DNA from: Bacillota bacterium
GTDB lineage: Bacteria > Bacillota > Clostridia > Christensenellales > JAEXRW01
Assembly (NCBI GenBank): GCA_023454175.1
Contig: JAEXRW010000025.1
Span: 248,001 to 312,000 of the forward strand
Reading direction: 5' to 3'
DNA length: 64,000 nucleotides
Each line of letters begins with the position of its first letter. Positions within the stretch are counted from its first letter, which is position 1. The notes below the pieces were generated by a model that saw only the letters and a program-made list of their open reading frames with translations, was not told the DNA's origin and did not search any database. This document shows positions 41,696 to 49,358 of the stretch, one piece after another. A program made the translations under genes and the position numbers.

Positions 41696-42266
41696 GGTGG
41701 CAGCGCATCAGGTAGACCTTGCGGCTTCAGGTCCAGTTGGATTTCCCCGCAGAATACTCCCCGTCACCGTCAGGAGCGGTTTCCCTTGAAATTCCGCAAT
41801 GCAACGTCACCGTTTGCATGACTGGATTACCTTATAAAGACCACACTATAATCCCTGGCACGCGTTACAGTCTAGGAGCTTTCCTCGACAGCCTACTGGT
41901 TTCTAGCCTCTTTTGCATAAATGGTTTCAAGCGACGATCGCACCTGACGCATGGCCGTGCACCAATGATGCGTGTTCCGCGTATTCACCATTTACACTCA
42001 AGGCAGGCTACACTGTACACAGCTTGCATAGCCGCATAGCAGGTTTCTGCCCAAGCAGTAGCATCACTGTGCTACCCTCTTGGGTCTCCACGGAAGATGG
42101 AACGTTGCCCGCATGCCATTGCAGGACGCCCATCCACCTTAACTCCCAGCATCAGCCCCGGACTGGGCGTCTGAAGCCAACACAAGGAACTTCATCGATA
42201 TGCCCTTTGACGGATTTTTAGCCCCGCCTTTAAAACCAGCAGTACTGACTAGAATACTGCACCACC
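41696..42266 (-). ncRNA. ole: OLE RNA (ornate, large, extremophilic)
   Basis: This non-coding stretch of about 571 nt between xseB and oapA is read with them on the minus strand. Its ends pair: the 5' GGTGGTGCAG (42257-42266) matches the 3' CTGCCACC (41696-41703) with a 2-nt bulge, and T-rich DNA follows the 3' end. Inside are helices such as 42125-42131 with 42165-42171 (GACGCCC/GGGCGTC on either strand), and a two-part hairpin 42050-42084 (CCCAAG/CTTGGG enclosing GTAGCA/TGCTAC). The xseA-xseB-RNA-oapA-dxs-tlyA order is the classical OLE locus. OLE forms a membrane ribonucleoprotein with OapA. The identification rests on synteny, size and structure; I could not run a covariance search. The ends are estimates. 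Confidence 0.88.
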
Positions 42267-42272
42267 ATAAAC

Positions 42273-42301
42273 ATATTAACATTTTTTCGGCCCTTTTTCA
42301 A
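42273..42301 (-). promoter_or_regulatory. OLE RNA promoter
   Basis: On the minus strand TTGAAA (42296-42301) and TAATAT (42273-42278) are 17 nt apart. The start point expected about 7 nt downstream coincides with the GGTGG that opens the terminal helix of the RNA, so OLE-oapA-dxs can be transcribed independently of xseAB. Confidence 0.7.
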
Positions 42302-42324
42302 TATGAGGCCGTTTACATAAATTT

Positions 42325-42396
42325 TGCCGGTATGATACCGGCATTTATGCATATATGATTTATACCCGTTTTGACGGTTTTCAAACATTGCCGTCA
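42325..42396 (-). other. two hairpins between xseB and the OLE promoter
   Basis: TGCCGGTA (42325-42332) and TACCGGCA (42336-42343) form a perfect 8-bp stem with a 3-nt loop. TGACGG (42372-42377) and CCGTCA (42391-42396) form a 6-bp stem. Neither is followed by a T-tract on the minus strand, so they are not clear terminators. They may be processing or stability elements of the xseB transcript. Nothing else is seen in 42267-42410 besides the promoter. Confidence 0.4.
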
Positions 42397-42410
42397 TGCA
42401 TTTTCACTGC

Positions 42411-42665
42411 TCAGTCCTCATTCTCATCCAGGACGAAAGGCGTTTCTTTCAATACGCTGTTCTCACGCTGGATTACGCTTATCCTACCCTGCAAGGAGTC
42501 GAGGATCTCTCTGCAATGCCTGGACAGCTTCATCCCCTCTTCGTACAGGTCGGCCATTTTATCCAGCGGCAGTTCCTCTTTTTCCAGCCGGTCCACGATG
42601 GCCTCCAGTCCGAGCATGCATTGTTCAAAGGTCATATCGTCTTTCTTGCCAGCGGATTTACTCAT
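42411..42665 (-). CDS. xseB: exodeoxyribonuclease VII small subunit
   Basis: This 84-residue protein has the XseB core MTFEQCMLGLEAIVDRLEKE, then LPLDKMADLYEEGMKLSRHCREIL, a two-helix coiled coil. It supports XseA in degrading single-stranded DNA into oligonucleotides. It overlaps xseA by 8 nt and is the gene directly upstream of the OLE RNA. The ispA gene that commonly follows xseB elsewhere is absent here. Confidence 0.94.
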   Translation of the reverse strand: MSKSAGKKDDMTFEQCMLGLEAIVDRLEKEELPLDKMADLYEEGMKLSRHCREILDSLQGRISVIQRENSVLKETPFVLDENED

Positions 42666-43893
42666 GGAGAGTGCCCTCCTGCTCCTGAATCTTTTTTGAA
42701 TTTACGACGACGTCTGCCGTACCGTCCGAAAAAAGGATACGCAATACCCGGCCTTCCTCCAGCGAAGCTGCAGAGCGGATCACCCTGCATGAAACCGGAT
42801 CGGTCACCAGCGCATACCCCCTGCCCAGTATTTCCTTCGGGTTTAATGCCGATAACTTTTCCCGGATCATATCCCACTTTTGTTCCTGCTTTGAAAACCG
42901 GTCCCGTACCAGGCTGCGTATGCGGCTGTCCAGGGTATCCAGCGCCAGTGAAAAAGTGTCGAGTTTCCTTTCGATCCTGAAAAAGGCGCCTGACCGCTGC
43001 AAACCGGACAGAACGTGTTTCCTGCTATCCAGGGTATTTTGCAGGATATGCTCTGATCTGCCGGCCAGCTGGCGGATGGTTTCTTCGAGCTGGCTTTTGA
43101 CCGGGACACATATTTCCGCGGCTGCGGAAGGCGTGGGGGCACGGCAGTCCGCGACGAAATCGGCGATGGTGAAATCCGTCTGATGCCCTACAGCCGATAC
43201 CACTGGGACCCGGCTGGCCGCAATGGCGCGTGCGACCCCTTCCTCGTTGAATGCCCAAAGATCCTCCATCGAGCCGCCGCCCCGGCCGATGATGATGACA
43301 TCGACCATTCCGGCTTCGTTGAGGGTGCGTATGCCCTGTGCTATATCGGCGCCTGCGTCCAGTCCCTGCACTTTTACGGGATACAGCAGCAGGTCGATAT
43401 TGGGGCAGCGCCTTCTGGAAACATGGATGATATCACGGATGACCGCTCCGGATTCTGAAGTCACGATGCCGATGCGCCTTGGTAAAAGGGGAAGCGGTTT
43501 TTTCCGTTCGAGCTCAAACAGCCCTTCTGTTTCGAGTTTCCTTTTCAGTTCCTCGAATGCTGCATACTGTGCGCCCCGCCCCTGTACGCCCAGCGCCTGG
43601 ACGTAGAACTGGAACTGCCCGTCCCGTTCGTACAGCGCTGCTCTCCCGGAAGCCAGCACCTGGGTGCCGTTTTCGATATTCCAGTCGATGAGCTCCGCCT
43701 GGTTTTTAAAGGCGATACAACGGATGGCGGAAAAGTCGTCTTTTAACGTAAAGTATACATTTCCCGACGGATGATATTTCAGATTGGAGATCTCGCCCGT
43801 CACAAAGAGATTCTGCAGGACCGAATCGCTGTTGATCAGGACATTGGCATATGCGTTCAACTGGGAAACGCTGATATATTTTTCTCCGAGCAT
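42658..43893 (-). CDS. xseA: exodeoxyribonuclease VII large subunit
   Basis: This 411-residue protein has an N-terminal OB-fold (ISVSQLNAYANVLIN, VTGEISNLKYHPSGNVYFTLKD; short landmarks) and a catalytic region with GIVTSESGAVIRDI, VIIGRGGGSMEDLWAFN and PVVSAVGHQTDFTIADFVAD. A long coiled coil and a C-terminal LGRGYAL segment follow. With XseB it is a bidirectional single-strand exonuclease in repair. It starts 4 nt after the TsaD-like gene. Confidence 0.96.
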   Translation of the reverse strand: MLGEKYISVSQLNAYANVLINSDSVLQNLFVTGEISNLKYHPSGNVYFTLKDDFSAIRCIAFKNQAELIDWNIENGTQVLASGRAALYERDGQFQFYVQALGVQGRGAQYAAFEELKRKLETEGLFELERKKPLPLLPRRIGIVTSESGAVIRDIIHVSRRRCPNIDLLLYPVKVQGLDAGADIAQGIRTLNEAGMVDVIIIGRGGGSMEDLWAFNEEGVARAIAASRVPVVSAVGHQTDFTIADFVADCRAPTPSAAAEICVPVKSQLEETIRQLAGRSEHILQNTLDSRKHVLSGLQRSGAFFRIERKLDTFSLALDTLDSRIRSLVRDRFSKQEQKWDMIREKLSALNPKEILGRGYALVTDPVSCRVIRSAASLEEGRVLRILFSDGTADVVVNSKKIQEQEGTLHE

Positions 43894-43897
43894 ATGA

Positions 43898-44836
43898 TTA
43901 CCTGCCGCTGGTATACTTCATTTTGCAGATGGAAGCGATCCCTGCTGCGTTATCCCCTGCGTATTCGGGCGGGGAAAAGAACAACCGGATACCCGGCCCG
44001 TTTTCAAACCGCCTATCCAGTATAGCACGGATGAGCTCGTTTTGCATGACGCCGCCCGTCAGCACCACATGGTCCAGCCCGGTCATCTCATACGCATTGC
44101 AGATCAGCTTCGACAATGTGGAGGCAATCACGGAAAAGACGAGATGGGCAGCCTGGCCCTTTTCAAGTCCCAGGCCAATGAGCTGCATGATCCTGTTTTC
44201 GCTTCCCGAAAAACTGCATTTCAGGCCATCCACGGATACAGGCAGATCGTTCCCGGAAGAAGGCGAACACGCTTCCTCCAATTCCCTGCCGCAGGGAAAG
44301 GGACAGCCCAGCATCACGCCCGTCCTGTCGATCAACTGGCCGGCGCTGATGTCCGATGTGCCCCCGAGCAGGAGAATGCCGTAACCATCCTGCTTTTTTG
44401 TGACCTCCAGGATCTCGGTGGTCCCGCCGGATACATGCAGGGCCAGGAATTTCCCGGGCACTGCTTCGTTTTCCGGAAGCGCTGCGGCGATGTGCCCTTC
44501 CTGGTGCGTACTTTCATAAAATGGGATACGCAGCGAAGCAGAGATGGCGAGGGCGAAACTGCGTGCCACGACAAAGACCGGCATGTAGGAGCCATCCACC
44601 GGGCGCGGCGCAACTGCGGCGCATACAGCTGCTGCATTATTTACGTCGTGAAAAAGCGTTGATATGAGTTCTGGGAGGTTTTTCAGGTGCTGGAATACTG
44701 CATCCGACTGACGGAGCCCTTTGGAACCCTGGGGTACCACAAGCATTCTGCGCACGCTGATGATCTGCTGATCTTGGCTGACAGCTGCGACGGATGTGGT
44801 GTAGCAGCTCGTATCGATCCCGATAAAATAATCCAT
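43898..44836 (-). CDS. TsaD/Kae1-like (M22 family) paralogue
   Basis: This 312-residue ASKHA-fold protein begins YFIGIDTSCYTTSVA. It keeps the HxxxH metal motif as STHQEGH (about residue 107-113), SGGTTEILEV, and a C-terminal GGVMQNELIRAIL. It is shorter and more diverged than the universal TsaD and lies in the nusB-xseA gap where Clostridia carry such a paralogue. The true t6A synthase gene is therefore expected elsewhere in the genome, and the role here is unknown. Start at 44836: GCAGGA lies just upstream, and the nusB TGA is separated by 1 nt. Confidence 0.85.
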   Translation of the reverse strand: MDYFIGIDTSCYTTSVAAVSQDQQIISVRRMLVVPQGSKGLRQSDAVFQHLKNLPELISTLFHDVNNAAAVCAAVAPRPVDGSYMPVFVVARSFALAISASLRIPFYESTHQEGHIAAALPENEAVPGKFLALHVSGGTTEILEVTKKQDGYGILLLGGTSDISAGQLIDRTGVMLGCPFPCGRELEEACSPSSGNDLPVSVDGLKCSFSGSENRIMQLIGLGLEKGQAAHLVFSVIASTLSKLICNAYEMTGLDHVVLTGGVMQNELIRAILDRRFENGPGIRLFFSPPEYAGDNAAGIASICKMKYTSGR

Positions 44837-44837
44837 G

Positions 44838-45260
44838 TCAATCCTGCAAGGGTTCATCGGCCCTTTTTTCGCGGATCAGGGAACCCAGGATGCCGTTGAT
44901 GAACGGCGCGCTTTTATCCCCGGAATATGCTTTTGCCATTTCCACCGCTTCATTGGCGGCCACGCCCGAAGGTATGTCTGACCTGAAAAGCAATTCGTAT
45001 ACCGCCACACGCAGGATGCATAGATCCACACGCGGCATCCGCTCGACGCGCCATCCCTTGGAATAACGGCTGATCTGCTCATCTATCATTTCTGCGTTGG
45101 TACGTATGCCCCGGAATATTTCCAATGCATATGCCTTGTCTTCATTTGTAAGGGCCAGGTCTTCCATCATGGACTCGACCGTTTCGTTTTCCCCTGTGCC
45201 ACCCGATGCCCATTCATATACCAGAGACATCGCCGCTTCTCTTGCCTGTTTCCTAGCCAT
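44838..45260 (-). CDS. nusB: transcription antitermination protein NusB
   Basis: This 140-residue all-helical protein starts MARKQAREAAMSLVYEW, with RYSKGWRVERMPRVDLCILRVAVYEL (as landmark, about residues 64-89) and the C-terminal NEAVEMAKAYSGDKSAPFINGILG of NusB. It binds boxA RNA with NusE/S10 to promote antitermination on rRNA. It follows the DUF2273-AmaP-Asp23 genes, a conserved neighbourhood. Confidence 0.96.
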   Translation of the reverse strand: MARKQAREAAMSLVYEWASGGTGENETVESMMEDLALTNEDKAYALEIFRGIRTNAEMIDEQISRYSKGWRVERMPRVDLCILRVAVYELLFRSDIPSGVAANEAVEMAKAYSGDKSAPFINGILGSLIREKRADEPLQD

Positions 45261-45265
45261 TCATT

Positions 45266-45487
45266 TCACCTGCGAAATATCTTGGGGAGTATTCTGTCCA
45301 GCAGCCGCAATGCCCTATACCTCATGTTCTTGCTGGCGATGATATAGCCCACAAGGATGCAAATGGCCAGGAGCAATGTTTTCCAAAAATTAATCGTCAG
45401 AATCAATATGCCCACGACCAGGCCGATGGCGATGCCGATGATGACTCTCCGATGTTCTTTCCAAAATTGTTTCAATTCTTCTTTCAC
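45266..45487 (-). CDS. DUF2273 small membrane protein
   Basis: This 73-residue protein has two membrane helices (about residues 15-32 and 35-52), a charged N-terminus (MKEELKQFWKEHRR) and a basic C-terminus. Members of DUF2273 are regularly encoded with AmaP and Asp23/Gls24 proteins, as here, and are thought to join their membrane-bound envelope-stress complex. Confidence 0.85.
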   Translation of the reverse strand: MKEELKQFWKEHRRVIIGIAIGLVVGILILTINFWKTLLLAICILVGYIIASKNMRYRALRLLDRILPKIFRR

Positions 45488-45520
45488 GTGTCATGCACCC
45501 CTCATACAAGTACCTTGGAA

Positions 45521-46075
45521 CTATTCCCCGGAGAATCTTGGATTGGACGAGGAGGTCTTTTCCACGATGATCTCGATTTCTTTGACCGGTATCCCTGAAT
45601 ACATCTCGACGTATTCCTTCAACCCGGTCTTGAGCTTTGCAGAGATCTCGGGGATCGAGGATTCCTGCGCTATCGTATAGCGCACGACGTATCTTACGCC
45701 TTCGCCTTTGAGGAATATATCCGTGTTCAGTTCCTTGATCTCCTTTATGGATCTTGCATAGCGATGGGCCAGTTCGTCGAGCACCTGCAGGGAAACGCGC
45801 ACGCTGCCCGAATCCGATTCATGCAGCATGGCGCTCTGGGGTTTGTGTTTCGACATTCCGGCAAAAAGCAGGCGCAGACAGATGAGTATGGCCAGTACAG
45901 CGATGACCGTAATCAGGATCTGCATCCAGGTATCGGTAAAGGCCAGCGAGACAAAGTTATCGAAGTATTCATGCGGGATCGCTCCATATATGATGCATAA
46001 CGAAACGATGCCCATCGCAATGACGGCAAGTACGAGCAGGAGCAGCAGGATTCTGTCAATGATTCTGATTTTCAT
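45521..46075 (-). CDS. amaP: alkaline shock response membrane anchor protein AmaP
   Basis: This 184-residue protein has two membrane helices (about residues 7-31 and 48-72) followed by a cytosolic Asp23-like domain (SGSVRVSLQVLDELAHRYARSI..., VRYVVRYTI, GIPVKEIEIIVEKT). In Staphylococcus AmaP anchors Asp23 to the membrane. It is encoded between the Asp23-family gene and DUF2273. Confidence 0.9.
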   Translation of the reverse strand: MKIRIIDRILLLLLVLAVIAMGIVSLCIIYGAIPHEYFDNFVSLAFTDTWMQILITVIAVLAILICLRLLFAGMSKHKPQSAMLHESDSGSVRVSLQVLDELAHRYARSIKEIKELNTDIFLKGEGVRYVVRYTIAQESSIPEISAKLKTGLKEYVEMYSGIPVKEIEIIVEKTSSSNPRFSGE

Positions 46076-46128
46076 AAGGCTTGTCCTCCGAAAACATATA
46101 TAAAATTCGCAATATCCATGACTCTGTA

Positions 46129-46536
46129 TTATTTGACTCTTTGTGCATCCGATTCCTTCATATCCTTTTCAAAGCGGATACCCTGTACATATACGTTCAC
46201 TTCAACGACGCGAAGGCCTGTCATGGTCTCGACGGCACGTTTGACAGCCTGCTGCACCTCTGTGCATACCTCATGGATCATCGCCCCGTAATCAACGACA
46301 ACAAAGAGGTCGATGGCTGCCTCTTCATTACCGACCTCTACTTTTACGCCTTTTGTGAAATTCTTTTTACCGAGAAATTCGGCGATACCGTCCACGATGC
46401 CGCCGCTCATCCCCGCGAGGCCCTGTATCTCACTGGCTGCAAGGCCCGCGATGGTCGCAATCACATCGTCCGCAAAGCTTATTTTGCCGTCTTTCTGGCT
46501 TCTTGTCTGCATGTTGTCCGAATTGTTTTCTGTCAT
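46129..46536 (-). CDS. Asp23/Gls24-family envelope stress protein (YqhY-like)
   Basis: This 135-residue protein has GKISFADDVIATIAGLAASE, an EIQGLAGMSGGIVDGIAEFLGK segment, VEVGNEEAAIDLFVVVDYG and the C-terminal MTGLRVVEVNVYVQGI typical of Asp23/Gls24. YqhY-like members near nusB and accBC loci are tied to cell-envelope homeostasis. It is the first gene of the long unit that runs through nusB and xseAB toward the OLE locus, with GGTGGGGGTGG as ribosome binding site. Confidence 0.92.
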   Translation of the reverse strand: MTENNSDNMQTRSQKDGKISFADDVIATIAGLAASEIQGLAGMSGGIVDGIAEFLGKKNFTKGVKVEVGNEEAAIDLFVVVDYGAMIHEVCTEVQQAVKRAVETMTGLRVVEVNVYVQGIRFEKDMKESDAQRVK

Positions 46537-46565
46537 GCCGAGCCACCCCCACCTGTATTGGCATT

Positions 46566-46594
46566 ATTATACCAAATCGGGCCCGACATTACAA
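46566..46594 (-). promoter_or_regulatory. promoter of the asp23-amaP-nusB-xseAB unit
   Basis: On the minus strand TTGTAA (46589-46594) and an extended -10 TGG-TATAAT (TATAAT 46566-46571) are 17 nt apart, in the 65-nt gap between spoIIIAH and the Asp23-family gene. It separates vegetative expression from the sporulation operon upstream. Confidence 0.7.
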
Positions 46595-46601
46595 ACAGCA
46601 C

Positions 46602-47180
46602 TTATTCCCGGGTGATGATCTTTATGTTTTCCACCGCCTCGCCCGATTCGCTTTTCACGATATCCATGATCTGGGCGGCCTGCTGCTGCGTAAGCTGTTT
46701 GGTTTTTACCACGACATTGATCGAATTGCTGGATACGGTCGTCAGGCATTCGGCGAACCCCTTTGCCTTTACCAGCCCTTCGATGGTATTTTCGAGTTCC
46801 ATGGATTTTACAAGGTCGATCTTGGTCTGCTGGGCGTCTGCAAGCGTATCTTTGTCGGTATTCTTGTCGTTGATGATGGAATCCAGGTATGCCACTTCCT
46901 GGGTTCGCCGGCTTTCACGCTCTGCCCTGAAATCCTTGTAGAAGTTCTGGGAAGACGCCAGCGCCTCCTGCAGGTCGGCATCGGCAGTGTTCTGGTCCAG
47001 CATCGCCGTTCCCGCGCTCGCACTTGGTTTTGGCGAAGCGGATGCACCCGGAGATGCGGACGGATTGGCGGATGTATTCAAGGCGTAGTTCAAATAGCCT
47101 ACCAAAGCCAGAATGACCACGAGCACCACTGCAATGATGACTCGTTTTTTGGTGGGCTTTTTATTTTCCTGCTGATTCAT
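46602..47180 (-). CDS. spoIIIAH: stage III sporulation protein AH
   Basis: This 192-residue protein has one membrane helix (about residues 13-32), a Ser/Pro/Ala-rich linker, and a C-terminal YscJ/FliF-like ring-building domain (AQQTKIDLVKSMELENTIEGLVKAKGF as landmark start, VVVKTKQLTQQQAAQIMDIV). From the mother cell it binds forespore SpoIIQ to form the feeding-tube channel. The start at 47180 has GGGAG upstream, and the gene overlaps spoIIIAG by 20 nt. Confidence 0.93.
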   Translation of the reverse strand: MNQQENKKPTKKRVIIAVVLVVILALVGYLNYALNTSANPSASPGASASPKPSASAGTAMLDQNTADADLQEALASSQNFYKDFRAERESRRTQEVAYLDSIINDKNTDKDTLADAQQTKIDLVKSMELENTIEGLVKAKGFAECLTTVSSNSINVVVKTKQLTQQQAAQIMDIVKSESGEAVENIKIITRE

Positions 47181-47799
47181 TGCGCTCACTCCCTGTATTT
47201 GAATTCATGACAAACACATCGACACACTGCGCATCCACGCTCAAAACGGTCTGCACCGCCCTCAAGAGGTCCATCTTTACCCTGATATCCCCCGCTCCTT
47301 CCGCCACCACGATGACGCCGCGTATCCGGGGCTGTTTCTCCGTGATGACGAGCGGCTGCGTACCGCCGTCATTTTGCACCGTGACGGGCTTTTGCGCCTC
47401 GTTCTCCGTTATGGTGGTCCGGGTGGTCTGTCCGGTCTCTTCCTGGGTACTCATTTGGGAGCTTGAGTCCACCGCTGGCACCAGTTCGGGTCCGCTTTCG
47501 TAGGTGATCATCACTTGCACGGTTCCAGCGCCCTTGATCTTGGAAAGCACCGATTCCAGCCTCGCCTCCACATCCTGCGTTTGGTCCGACTGTTCCGCAG
47601 CGGTCTTTGCGGGCGGCTGATTGGTGGTACTGTCCTGCGGTTTGATATATGAGGAAGCGAATATTGCTATAATGGCAATGATAATGATGACGATGATGAT
47701 CAATTCAAACTTTTTCTTCCCCTTCAGCTTTTGCATCCATCTTGAAAAAAAGCCCTGTTTTTCATGACCTCCAGGCTCGTTATCATATCCGGCCATCAT
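47161..47799 (-). CDS. spoIIIAG: stage III sporulation protein AG
   Basis: This 212-residue protein has a membrane helix at about 32-52, a Gln/Thr-rich stretch (DSTTNQPPAKTAAEQSDQTQ), and a C-terminal ring-forming domain. That domain has VEARLESVLSKIKGAGTVQVMITYES (first part given as landmark), IRGVIVVAEGAGDIRVKMDL and LLRAVQTVLSVDAQCVDVFVM. It forms the large ring of the SpoIIIA-SpoIIQ complex. It overlaps spoIIIAF by 4 nt. Confidence 0.94.
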   Translation of the reverse strand: MMAGYDNEPGGHEKQGFFSRWMQKLKGKKKFELIIIVIIIIAIIAIFASSYIKPQDSTTNQPPAKTAAEQSDQTQDVEARLESVLSKIKGAGTVQVMITYESGPELVPAVDSSSQMSTQEETGQTTRTTITENEAQKPVTVQNDGGTQPLVITEKQPRIRGVIVVAEGAGDIRVKMDLLRAVQTVLSVDAQCVDVFVMNSNTGSERNESAGK

Positions 47800-48128
47800 T
47801 TATCATTTCCTTTCTCACTTTCATAATTATTGTTTCCACCCTCCACATATACCTTCCATATCCATTCTTCATAAGATTTTTTCATCTCATCCGAATTCCT
47901 GTCTGATATTCGATCGTAGGAATCACCTGCCTTTTCAAAAGCATTCTGCAGGGAACCGTGCTCCCACAGCGCGGATGAGAGCGGGCTCAATATGGCAAGC
48001 ATGACCATAAGGCCGATGGCTATCCGTGCGAACGTTTTGAGATTGCCGCTGGGCAGGAGGATATCCAGCACCGTATAGACCGCGGCGATGACGAGCAGCT
48101 GGATGATCCATGCCCCGATCTGCCCCAT
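47796..48128 (-). CDS. spoIIIAF: stage III sporulation protein AF
   Basis: This 110-residue protein has two N-terminal membrane helices (about 5-24 and 34-53) with LPSGNLKTFARIAIGLMVMLAILSPL (landmark start LPSGNLKTF). It is followed by a short soluble part, about half the usual SpoIIIAF length of around 200 residues, so the C-terminal domain is reduced. Position within the operon makes the assignment firm. Confidence 0.88.
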   Translation of the reverse strand: MGQIGAWIIQLLVIAAVYTVLDILLPSGNLKTFARIAIGLMVMLAILSPLSSALWEHGSLQNAFEKAGDSYDRISDRNSDEMKKSYEEWIWKVYVEGGNNNYESEKGNDK

Positions 48129-48137
48129 ATTTTTGTT

Positions 48138-49346
48138 TCACCTCATCATCATGTTTGCATTTCCCGTGCCTATCAGCAGTGCGATGGCAATAAACATCAT
48201 GGCCCCCAGGACGAGCATGATGGCAAACAGCATCGTGATGACTTCGGACATGTCATGGAGGCATTGCACGATGCGGGAATCCCCGACCGGCTCCAGGATG
48301 GCGGAAGACGCCTTGTACATGAATATCAAAACGATCAGTTTCACCAGCGGCAGCAGGATAACGCCGCACAATACGACGAGCGAGACAATGCCGAAGGCGT
48401 TTTTGACCAGCAGAGAGCAGCTCATCACGGTATCCATCGTATCCGACATCATATGCCCCACTACCGGCACGAGCTTGTCTACGGCAAACTTGGCAGTGCG
48501 GATGGACAAACCGTCAAACGACCCGGCGGAGATGCCCTGGATCGCCATAACGCCCAGGAATACGGTCGAAACGATGCCGATCAGCCATTTCCCAGCGCTG
48601 CCGGCCAGTCCTGCCAGCTTCTTGATCTGGATCCTGCTCGAAAAATTGCTGATCAGCGTGAGGACGGCAAATATCAGGACCAAAGGGAGCATGATGTCCT
48701 TGAGAAATGTCCCCGAAACGGCCGTCATGAACGGCATCACAGGTTTGAAAACGCCTGCGGAATAGATGCCTCCCAATGCGGTCAGCAAAGTCAGCAGCAC
48801 GGGGAAGGAAGCTTTCAGCAGCGTATTCATGCTGTCGATGGTCTGCACCGCCCCGGCTATCACCGACGAGAAGCTCGCGGCGATCAGCGCTGCGACCAGG
48901 GCATAGCAGGCAAATTGCGCGATCTCGTTCACACTGTCCTTCCCGACCGAAGGGGACATGTTTTTCAGGATGCCCCCCAGTATGACGAGGAGTATGATCT
49001 GGAGAAAAAATACGGCGTTGTTTTTCAGTTCTCGGAAGAAGATGCTTCCGATCACATCCAGGAAACTGCCGGCATCGAGCACGATCTTCCCTGTCACGAT
49101 GCCTTCCAGAAAATCCGAGGCGTCCCGGCCGGTCAGTTTTTTGATCTCTTCAGGCAGCTCGTCGAGGATCTTCTGGATCTCGGAAAGGTCGAGCTCGCTG
49201 ATCTTCTCATCCACGCCCTTGGTAAGCTCATCCAGGAGCTGGTCCCTGTCATCCGCTTTTGCCGTATCTGCAAACAGAACGAGCAGCAGGATGAGGATCC
49301 CTGCAAAGGCAGCTATTCTGGTTATGAACCGCATTTGTATGCCCAT
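48138..49346 (-). CDS. spoIIIAE: stage III sporulation protein AE
   Basis: This 402-residue protein has a signal-like N-terminal helix, an acidic helical soluble domain (about 28-85, DLSEIQKILDELPEEIKKLTG), and about eight membrane helices. The family segments are ILKNMSPSVGKDSVNEIAQFA, GGIYSAGVFKPVMPFMTAVSG and VDKLVPVVGHMMSDTMDTV. It is the largest membrane component of the SpoIIIA export machine. Confidence 0.95.
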   Translation of the reverse strand: MGIQMRFITRIAAFAGILILLLVLFADTAKADDRDQLLDELTKGVDEKISELDLSEIQKILDELPEEIKKLTGRDASDFLEGIVTGKIVLDAGSFLDVIGSIFFRELKNNAVFFLQIILLVILGGILKNMSPSVGKDSVNEIAQFACYALVAALIAASFSSVIAGAVQTIDSMNTLLKASFPVLLTLLTALGGIYSAGVFKPVMPFMTAVSGTFLKDIMLPLVLIFAVLTLISNFSSRIQIKKLAGLAGSAGKWLIGIVSTVFLGVMAIQGISAGSFDGLSIRTAKFAVDKLVPVVGHMMSDTMDTVMSCSLLVKNAFGIVSLVVLCGVILLPLVKLIVLIFMYKASSAILEPVGDSRIVQCLHDMSEVITMLFAIMLVLGAMMFIAIALLIGTGNANMMMR

Positions 49347-49358
49347 TTTTGTCTTCCT

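Noticed and set aside
41719..42221. Plus-strand reading frames of 106 and 102 codons in the xseB-oapA gap
   Set aside because: They have no ribosome binding site, no recognisable family and odd composition, and they lie antisense to the structured RNA. The sequence is better explained by OLE RNA helices.
41696..42266. RNase P RNA or tmRNA as identity of the large non-coding RNA (a GAGGAAAGC segment occurs on the minus strand)
   Set aside because: The GAGGAAAG lies mid-molecule, the ACAGAACCCGGCTTA-type 3' element of RNase P is missing, and there is no tRNA-like end or tag frame for tmRNA. Gene order points to OLE.
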